NCBI GenBank assembly: GCA_001797415.1
Contig: MGPL01000138.1
Coordinates: 5,716 to 32,169, forward strand
Origin: Deltaproteobacteria bacterium GWA2_55_10
Lineage (GTDB): Bacteria; Desulfobacterota; GWC2-55-46
Length of the DNA stretch: 26,454 nt
Direction of reading: 5' to 3'
Below the pieces are notes generated by a model. That model saw only the letters and a list, made by a program, of their open reading frames with translations. It did no database searches and was not told the origin of the DNA. A program made the translations under genes and the position numbers. Shown here in pieces: positions 20,868-26,454 of the stretch. The number at the start of each line of letters is the position of its first letter. Position 1 is the stretch's first letter.

Positions 20868-23146
20868 GCCGGCGTAAGCTCTCCTGCGTGGGTCACCTCG
20901 ACCATTATCTCATCGTCGCTCGCGTCTATCTTGAATAAGTCCCCGTCCTTCCACTTGAGCGTGACCGGGACCTTCACTTTTTCATCAACGTGCCTCTTGA
21001 GGAACCTGGCTCCGTATTTCTGGTTGTAGCCCTTGTCAACGAGGAGTTCCATGGCCCTGTCCGTCACTTCCAGGTGCTTGCCGTAAGCCTCCATGTGCTC
21101 GCGTATCCTGTCGAGGTACATGAGGGTGAGCTCCCGCACCTCTATCCTGGTGAGAGGAGTGAAGACGATGATGTCGTCTATCCTGTTCAGGAACTCGGGG
21201 CTGAGCGAGTTCTCGATCTCTCTCATTATGTCTTTCTTGTAGCTCCTGGCGTCCACGTCGCTGTCCGTCATGAAGCCAAGGGGCTTCACGTACTTTTTGA
21301 AGACGTCCGCGCCGAGATTGCTGGTCATTATGATGACCGTGTCGCTGAAGTAGACCCTCTTGCCCCTGCCGTCAGTGAGCCAGCCCTCGTCAAATACCTG
21401 GAGGAAGAGGTTCAATACATAGGGGTGCGCCTTCTCTATTTCGTCGAGGAGCACGACCGAGTACGGGTTTTCGCGCACCGGGTTGGTAAGGAGTCCGCCG
21501 CGCTCGGAGCCTACTATGCCCCTGGGCATGCCGATGAGCTTGTCAACCGCTACGGCAGAGTCCTTGTACTCGCTCATGTCGACGCGTATCATCTTTTTAT
21601 CGTCGCCGAAGAGGAAATCCGCCAGCGACTTCGCAAGCTCGGTCTTGCCTACGCCCGTGGGGCCGAGGAAGAGGAGCACGCCGTCGGGTTTGGAGAAGTT
21701 CTCTTTCAGAGGCCCCTTGTTGAGCCTCAACCTCTTGGAGAGGGCCGTTATCGCCTCTCTCTGGCCGACCACCCTCCTGGCCAGGGTCTTTTCCATGTCC
21801 TTGAACCTGCCCACGGTGTCCCTGAATATCATGTCCCTGGGTATGCGGGTCTCCTGGGAGATGACCTCGATGACGTCGTCGGATTTGACCGGCTCAGCGG
21901 GCCTGTTTATCTCGACCTTTACGCACGAGGTGTCGAGCCATCCGATGACCTTGTCCGGCATCTTCAGGCTCCTCATGTACCTCGTGCTCATATCGAGAGC
22001 GGTGTCTACCGCTTCGTTGCTTATCTTTACCGAGTAGTTCCTCTCGAGCCTGGGCTTTATGCCGTAGAGTATCTTCCGGGTCTCCTCTACGGTGGGCTCC
22101 TGTATCTGCACGAGCCTGAAGCGCCTCGCGAGCGCCTCGTCCTCAGCTATGAACTCCTTGTACTCCGAGAGTGTCGTAGCGCCTATTATCTGCACCTCGC
22201 CCCTCGATAAGGTCGATTTGAATATATTGGCGGCGTCCGAAGGCACGCCCATGGCCGAACCGGCGCCGATGAGCGTGTGCGCCTCGTCGATAAAGAAGAT
22301 GATGTTCTTTTTCTCCTTTATCTCCTTTATTATCTTCTCTATCCTGTCCTCGAACATGCCCCTGAAAATGGTCCCGGCCACGACCGAGTTCATCTGCAGG
22401 TTAACGATCTGTTTGTCACGGAGGCGCTTGGGCACCCTCTTCGGGTCGAGCTCTATCCTTCTGGCAAGCCCTTCGACCACGGCCGTCTTTCCCACTCCGG
22501 GTTCGCCTACTATCATGACCGAGTTCGACCTGTCGACATGGCAGAGTATCTCCATGACCTGGTCTATTTCATGGTCCCTGCCGATTATGACGGGGAGCTT
22601 GTCAAAGCGCGCGAGCTTGTTGAGGTTGACGGCAAAGTGCTTGAGGTTGGGCGGAAGCTCGTATTTCTTCTTGAGCTCCTCTTCCATCTCCTCTTTGCTG
22701 CGTACCTTGACCGTGATCCGCCTCATGACATAGTCCGGGTCAAGGCCGAAGCTCCGGAACACCTTTGCGGGAAGGCTGTGGTTCTCCTGGAAGATGGCGA
22801 TGAAGAGGTCGGTGGAATCGAGCTCGTCGCGGCCCCACCTCTGCGCCTCTTCGCGCGCGAGCCTGAATACGTTCCTGGTGGCGGGCGGGACCTTGAGCCC
22901 GAGGCCAATGTACTGCCGGGATACGTTCAGGTGTTCATTGAGGAAGTTGATGACATGATAGACGTCGAGGTTCAGGTCTTCCATGACTTCGCGGAAGAAG
23001 TTCTCCTCGACCTTTGCGAATGAAAGGAACAGGTGCTCAACGCCGAGATAGAAATGCTGGCGGGTCTTGCTCTCCTCGATGGCGGCGTCCAGAACCCTTC
23101 GAGCAGCCGGTGTAAGCTTCTCTTTTATCTCTTCAAGTTCGGTCAT
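20864..23146 (-). CDS. Divergent ClpA/ClpC-like two-ring AAA+ unfoldase
   Basis: The product has 760 residues: Clp N-domain (about 1-150), AAA ring 1 with Walker A GEPGVGKT (214-221), Walker B IFFIDEA (about 283) and an arginine-finger region ALARRF, then ring 2 with Walker A GPTGVGKT (495-502), Walker B VVLLDEIEKAH and the C-terminal D2-small domain. There is no long coiled-coil M domain, so it is not ClpB. LGF at 623-625 sits where ClpA/ClpC carry the IGL/VGF loop that docks ClpP. Oddities: the ring 2 pore loop is GIVG (543-546) instead of GYVG, the ring 1 loop reads TIFRG instead of KYRG, and PDKAIDLIDEA is changed to PDKVIGWLDTS. GAGG precedes the ATG. It lies downstream of dnaJ and is coupled to uspA. 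Confidence 0.93.
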   Translation of the reverse strand: MTELEEIKEKLTPAARRVLDAAIEESKTRQHFYLGVEHLFLSFAKVEENFFREVMEDLNLDVYHVINFLNEHLNVSRQYIGLGLKVPPATRNVFRLAREEAQRWGRDELDSTDLFIAIFQENHSLPAKVFRSFGLDPDYVMRRITVKVRSKEEMEEELKKKYELPPNLKHFAVNLNKLARFDKLPVIIGRDHEIDQVMEILCHVDRSNSVMIVGEPGVGKTAVVEGLARRIELDPKRVPKRLRDKQIVNLQMNSVVAGTIFRGMFEDRIEKIIKEIKEKKNIIFFIDEAHTLIGAGSAMGVPSDAANIFKSTLSRGEVQIIGATTLSEYKEFIAEDEALARRFRLVQIQEPTVEETRKILYGIKPRLERNYSVKISNEAVDTALDMSTRYMRSLKMPDKVIGWLDTSCVKVEINRPAEPVKSDDVIEVISQETRIPRDMIFRDTVGRFKDMEKTLARRVVGQREAITALSKRLRLNKGPLKENFSKPDGVLLFLGPTGVGKTELAKSLADFLFGDDKKMIRVDMSEYKDSAVAVDKLIGMPRGIVGSERGGLLTNPVRENPYSVVLLDEIEKAHPYVLNLFLQVFDEGWLTDGRGKRVYFSDTVIIMTSNLGADVFKKYVKPLGFMTDSDVDARSYKKDIMREIENSLSPEFLNRIDDIIVFTPLTRIEVRELTLMYLDRIREHMEAYGKHLEVTDRAMELLVDKGYNQKYGARFLKRHVDEKVKVPVTLKWKDGDLFKIDASDDEIMVEVTHAGELTPA

Positions 23147-23292
23147 GGATTAACCTCTTGAAGTCCGCGGGCCTTAAGCGCCCCGCGAACCGGGTTTTGG
23201 GCCTGACAAGCCGTTCGGCTCATTAGGTGCGGTTATCTCCCTAATCGCCTTCTTTATTGCCGTTTTTCGGCAGCAAAGCCTTTCTTTCCCGG

Positions 23293-23318
23293 GACCTTAA
23301 GGTCGAAGCCTTAATTAA
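23293..23318. other. Palindromic pair upstream of the unfoldase gene
   Basis: A perfect 12-base palindrome, GACCTTAAGGTC (23293-23304), and the 8-base TTAATTAA (23311-23318) lie in the 174-base gap between dnaJ and the unfoldase gene, just after the dnaJ stop codon. CCTTAAG also recurs nearer the gene (about 23174). They could be an operator or part of a 3' structure. No clear promoter was identified. Confidence 0.3.
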
Positions 23319-23320
23319 GT

Positions 23321-24220
23321 CTACCACAGTCCTTTTCGGGGGTCATAGGGATTTCGCTCTTCGAATTCCTCTATAAGTTTCCGTGACTTGTCGTCGACGT
23401 TCTTTGGGACGGCTATTTTTATTTCTACGTACTCGTCCCCTCTCGCCCCTTTTGGGCCGTAGACCCCTTTGCCCCTGACACGCAGCAGCTGTCCTCCCTG
23501 GGTGCCCGGCGGGATCTTTATCCTGGCCGTAGCGTCTATGGTCGGCACCTCTATTTCGGCGCCATTTACCGCTTCCTTTAAGGTTATTGGCACGGTGACG
23601 TATATGTCCTTGTCTTCTCTGCGGAAATACGGGTGCTCTTTTACCGTGGTGAGGATGTAAAGGTCTCCAGGAGGGCCTCCGGCCAACCCGGGTTCGCCCT
23701 TTCCGGCTACCCTCACCCTTGAGCCGGTGTTCACCCCTGGAGGGATCTTCACGGTGAGCGTCTCAGCCCCGGCCCTCCCCGGCAGGCTTACCCGCACCTC
23801 GGTCCCCTTTGCGGCCTGCATGAAATCCAGGGCCAGGGAATATTCGAGGTCAGAGCCCCTCTGGGCGACCCTTCTCCTTGCGCCGCCGCGCCCGAAGAGT
23901 TCGCTGAAGATGTCCTCGTAGCCGCCTCCTGCCCCGAAGCCGAATTCCTCGAAGTTTATGCCTCCGGGCGGATAGCCCGGAGCGCCGGTCCCGGTCTCAA
24001 AGCCCACCTGTCCGGCAAGGTCGTAGTCAGACCTCTTCTTCGGGTCGCTCAAGACCTGGTACGCCTCGTTGATCTCCTTGAACTTGGCCTCCATCTCCTT
24101 TCGCTTGTCAGGGTGGAGGTCGGGGTGGAACTGCCTTGCGAGTTTCCTGTAGGCCTTCTTTATATCCACATCGGAAGCATTCCGGGGTACCCCAAGTATC
24201 TCGTAGTAGTCTTTAGCCAT
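23321..24220 (-). CDS. DnaJ-class co-chaperone without zinc finger (CbpA/type II Hsp40)
   Basis: The 299-residue protein stimulates DnaK ATPase and delivers unfolded substrates. The J-domain (1-68) starts KDYYEILGVPRNASDVDIKKAYRKLARQ, with the essential HPD at 32-34. A Gly/Phe-rich linker follows (about 70-115; GFGAGGGYEDIFSELFGRGG). Two beta-sandwich substrate domains come next (LTVKIPPGVNTGSRVRVAGKGEPG and a second copy IKIPPGTQGGQLLRVRGKG). No CxxCxGxG repeats exist, so it is a type II J-protein like CbpA, not classical DnaJ. CAGGA lies 8 bases upstream of the ATG. A separate promoter (24287-24315) suggests it is transcribed apart from dnaK as well as with it. Confidence 0.93.
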   Translation of the reverse strand: MAKDYYEILGVPRNASDVDIKKAYRKLARQFHPDLHPDKRKEMEAKFKEINEAYQVLSDPKKRSDYDLAGQVGFETGTGAPGYPPGGINFEEFGFGAGGGYEDIFSELFGRGGARRRVAQRGSDLEYSLALDFMQAAKGTEVRVSLPGRAGAETLTVKIPPGVNTGSRVRVAGKGEPGLAGGPPGDLYILTTVKEHPYFRREDKDIYVTVPITLKEAVNGAEIEVPTIDATARIKIPPGTQGGQLLRVRGKGVYGPKGARGDEYVEIKIAVPKNVDDKSRKLIEEFEERNPYDPRKGLW

Positions 24221-24286
24221 TTTCGCGTCCTGATCCGAAGCCCCGGAATCTCCGTCTTATGTCTCTGAGGCGTCCGCCTCTACTTA

Positions 24287-24315
24287 ATTCTACAAGCCCG
24301 GAGCTTTCAGGGCAA
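24287..24315 (-). promoter_or_regulatory. Promoter of the dnaJ-like gene
   Basis: On the minus strand, TTGCCC (24310-24315), a 17-base spacer and TAGAAT (24287-24292), giving a leader of about 60 nt. No CIRCE element or HspR (HAIR-type) inverted repeat was seen here. Confidence 0.5.
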
Positions 24316-24366
24316 GTCTCTATGAGGTAATATTTTTGGAAATGAATCGCTGTTGGGGCCGGAATG

Positions 24367-24394
24367 GTACGGGGCCGCTTGCGCGGCCCCGTAC
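24367..24394. terminator. Perfect 12-bp GC hairpin between dnaK and dnaJ
   Basis: GTACGGGGCCGC (24367-24378), loop TTGC, GCGGCCCCGTAC (24383-24394). A T-rich tract follows only on the plus strand, where no gene ends. For the minus-strand dnaK transcript it is a stable stem without a T-run, perhaps a processing or mRNA-stability element. The surrounding gap 24221-24558 otherwise holds only the dnaJ promoter and repeat A2. Confidence 0.5.
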
Positions 24395-24419
24395 GTTTCA
24401 ATTTTCAGGAAGGAGTTAA

Positions 24420-24549
24420 AGGCTGCTCAAAGAGCTCCATATGCGAGGCCCCAGTTAAATCGGGGAGCGAGGAATGAGGCGTACTCTTCACGTACGTCGC
24501 TTCTGCCGCTTTGAGGCCAACAAAGCAGATGGACTTATTTCATGCCTGG
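24420..24549 (-). repeat. Family A imperfect palindromic repeat, copy A2
   Basis: It is the reverse complement of copy A1 (10252-10374) along nearly its full length. Shared blocks include GAGCGAGGAATGAGGCGTAC and CAACAAAGCAGATGGACTT. A 17-base hairpin, CCCCAGTTAAATCGGGG, interrupts it near 24449. The element ends 9 bases from the dnaK stop codon, so it would form the first structure in the dnaK 3' region. Confidence 0.85.
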
Positions 24550-24558
24550 TAGAAGAGG

Positions 24559-26451
24559 TCACTTGTTCTGGTCATCGACAACTTCAGCCTCGACAACATC
24601 CTCCTTCTTGCGCTCCTCTGAGGGGCCGCCGGAGGGCTCAGCCTGACCCGCGCCCTTGTACATTACCTCGGCGATCTTGTGAGAGGCCGTAGTTATGGCC
24701 GTAATCGCGTTCTTCAGCTGCTCAAGTTCGTTGGATTCGAGGGCTTTCTTGCCTTCTGCCACCGCGTCCTCCACGCCTTTTGCGTCTGCGTCAGGTATCT
24801 TGGCGCGGTTCTCGCTCAGGAGCTTCTCCGTCGAGTAGATGAGGCTGTCGAGCTGGTTTCTCGTCTCGATGGTCTCCTTCCTCTTCTTGTCCTCGTCAGA
24901 GTGGGACTCGGCCTCCTTGACCATCTTCTCGACTTCGTCCTTGGCAAGGCCGCTGGAGGCGGTGATCGTAATCCTCTGCTCCTTGCCGGTTGCCATGTCC
25001 TTTGCCGAGACGTTCAGTATGCCGTTGGCGTCTATGTCAAAGGCGACCTCTATCTGCGGCACGCCCCTGGGCGCAGGGGGCAGGCCAGGAAGGTGGAACC
25101 TGCCGAGTGTCCTGTTGTCGCGCGCCATGGGACGCTCGCCCTGGAGCACATGTATCTCGACCTGAGTCTGGTTGTCGCCCGCTGTGGTGAAGGTCTCCTT
25201 CTTCCTCGCAGGGATGGTCGTGTTCCTCTGGATAAGGGTGGTCATTACGCCGCCCAGGGTCTCAAGGCCCAGCGAAAGGGGCGTAACATCGAGGAGCACC
25301 ACATCCTTGACCTCTCCGGCGAGCACTCCGCCCTGGATAGCCGCGCCTATAGCCACGACCTCGTCAGGGTTCACGCCCTTGTGAGGCTCCTTGCCGAAGA
25401 AGTCCTTGACCATCTTCTGTATGGCGGGCATCCTGGTCATGCCGCCCACGAGGACGACCTCGTTTATGTCTGAAGCGCTCATGCCGGCGTCCCTAAGGGC
25501 CTGCTCGCACGGCCTGCGGCTCCTGTCGATGAGGTCGGCGCAGAGCTGCTCGAGCTTTGCCCTCGATAGCCTCATGACAAGGTGCTTTGGCCCCGTAGCG
25601 TCAGCGGTTACAAAGGGCAGGTTTAGCTCGGTCTCACGGGTGGATGAGAGCTCGATCTTTGCCTTTTCAGCCGCCTCTTTGAGCCTCTGGAGCGCCATCC
25701 TGTCCTTCGAGAGGTCTATTCCCTGGTCCTTTTTGAACTCGGAGATGAGCCAGTCGATTATCTTCTGGTCGAAGTTGTCTCCGCCGAGGTGGGTGTCTCC
25801 ATTCGTCGATTTGACCTCGAAGACGCCCTCTCCGACTTCGAGTATCGAGATGTCGAAGGTGCCGCCGCCGAAGTCATAGACCGCTATCTTCTCCTCTTTC
25901 TTCTTCTCGAGGCCGTAGGCAAGGGCAGAGGCAGTAGGCTCGTTTATTATCCTCTTCACCTCAAGGCCGGCTATCTTTCCGGCGTCCTTGGTGGCCTGCC
26001 TCTGCGCGTCGTTGAAGTAAGCAGGGACCGTGATGACCGCCTCTGTTACAGGTTCGCCCAGGTATGCCTCAGCAGACCTCTTGAGCTTCTGGAGTATCAT
26101 GGCCGAGACCTCTGGAGGCGTGAAGGTCTTGTTCATGTTCGAGGACCACACGACAGCCCTGCCCTGGTCGTCCTTCTGAACCTTGTAGGGCACCATCTTC
26201 ATCTCTTCGTTTACTTCCTCGTAGACGCGGCCCATGAACCTCTTTATCGAAAAAAGAGTGTTCTCAGGGTTGGTTACAGCCTGCCTCTTGGCAACCTGCC
26301 CGACAAGTATCTCCCTGTCCTTTGAAAAGGCGACCACGGAGGGGGTTATTCTGCTCCCTTCCTCGTTTACGATTACTTTCGGCTCCCCGGCCTCCATTAC
26401 TGCTACTACCGAGTTTGTGGTGCCGAGGTCAATGCCGATTATCTTTCCCAT
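24559..26451 (-). CDS. dnaK: Molecular chaperone DnaK (Hsp70)
   Basis: This is a complete 630-residue Hsp70. The nucleotide-binding domain starts MGKIIGIDLGTTNSVVAVME, with phosphate-2 loop YDFGGGTFDISILEVG (Phe where most have Leu) and adenosine motif VVLVGGMTRMPAIQ. The hydrophobic interdomain linker is VVLLDVTPLSLGLETLGG. The substrate-binding domain reads QVEIHVLQGERPMARDN, and the helical lid ends in EAEVVDDQNK, the bacterial EEVD-like tail. Length is normal (about 635-640). The ATG is 4 bases from the window edge, so the promoter and any grpE/hrcA upstream are not visible. It is followed by repeat A2 and then the J-protein gene. Confidence 0.98.
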   Translation of the reverse strand: MGKIIGIDLGTTNSVVAVMEAGEPKVIVNEEGSRITPSVVAFSKDREILVGQVAKRQAVTNPENTLFSIKRFMGRVYEEVNEEMKMVPYKVQKDDQGRAVVWSSNMNKTFTPPEVSAMILQKLKRSAEAYLGEPVTEAVITVPAYFNDAQRQATKDAGKIAGLEVKRIINEPTASALAYGLEKKKEEKIAVYDFGGGTFDISILEVGEGVFEVKSTNGDTHLGGDNFDQKIIDWLISEFKKDQGIDLSKDRMALQRLKEAAEKAKIELSSTRETELNLPFVTADATGPKHLVMRLSRAKLEQLCADLIDRSRRPCEQALRDAGMSASDINEVVLVGGMTRMPAIQKMVKDFFGKEPHKGVNPDEVVAIGAAIQGGVLAGEVKDVVLLDVTPLSLGLETLGGVMTTLIQRNTTIPARKKETFTTAGDNQTQVEIHVLQGERPMARDNRTLGRFHLPGLPPAPRGVPQIEVAFDIDANGILNVSAKDMATGKEQRITITASSGLAKDEVEKMVKEAESHSDEDKKRKETIETRNQLDSLIYSTEKLLSENRAKIPDADAKGVEDAVAEGKKALESNELEQLKNAITAITTASHKIAEVMYKGAGQAEPSGGPSEERKKEDVVEAEVVDDQNK

Positions 26452-26454
26452 CTT

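Noticed and set aside
24287..24360. Heat-shock sigma32 promoter or CIRCE element before the J-protein
   Set aside because: The TTGCCC-17-TAGAAT pair fits the housekeeping pattern better. No CCCCAT-type -10 and no CIRCE inverted repeat were found.
24213..24401. 62-codon minus-strand frame upstream of the J-protein
   Set aside because: It overlaps the dnaJ promoter and a GC hairpin, has no ribosome-binding site, and is Arg-rich as expected for chance frames in GC-rich DNA.

Overview
The window is GC-rich and carries densely packed genes from a Gram-negative bacterium. An outer-membrane porin with a signal peptide, a periplasmic phosphate-binding protein and split-type glycyl-tRNA synthetase alpha support this. 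Heme precursor synthesis uses the C5 route (hemL). Codon usage combines a GC-rich background with frequent ATA (Ile) and AGG (Arg), and several dispersed palindromic repeat families fill the intergenic spaces. Both resemble what is seen in Desulfobacterota/Nitrospirota-type genomes. That placement is an inference from gene content, not a search result.

Layout. 1-754 (+): end of a sodium:neurotransmitter-symporter-type transporter and an overlapping 34-residue membrane peptide, probably its small subunit. 766-1293 (-): DUF2062 membrane protein. 1546-1884 (+): small cupin. 2275-5329 (-): nadE and a glycerate 2-kinase with overlapping ends. 5618-6646 (+): TPR protein. 6758-7567 (+): uppP, with a candidate Pho box. 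7636-8919 (-): hemL. 9076-14991 (+): phosphate module, comprising an OprP/OprO-type porin, pstS with a Pho box, pstC, pstA, pstB and phoU. 14992-15748: repeat island with twin terminators. 15749-19824 (-): one long co-directional block, mgtE, recO, a small membrane protein, glyQ, an RraB-like protein and an 80-residue unknown. 20037-26451 (-): stress block, dnaK, a zinc-finger-less dnaJ, a divergent ClpA/ClpC-like unfoldase and uspA.

How the genes work together. The porin and PstSCAB-PhoU form an outer- and inner-membrane phosphate uptake path. pstS and uppP share the same promoter architecture: three 11-nt-spaced repeats and then a -10 box exactly 9 nt further on. This suggests that undecaprenyl-pyrophosphate phosphatase belongs to the Pho regulon here. 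The DnaK/DnaJ pair, the unfoldase and UspA look like a proteostasis/stress cluster. The unfoldase lacks the aromatic residue of the nearly invariant GYVG pore loop in its second AAA+ ring.

The most unusual non-coding content is a set of short imperfect palindromic elements. Five copies of two related families (A and B) share similar ends, and each lies just after a stop codon. Two copies of a third family (C), one 'GTCATTGCGAGCGAAGCG' element and several G/C-rich hairpin elements are also present. I saw no transposase, tRNA, rRNA, CRISPR array or prophage. The cleanest candidates for something undescribed are the Pho-controlled uppP, the aromatic-less unfoldase and the stop-codon-associated repeats.
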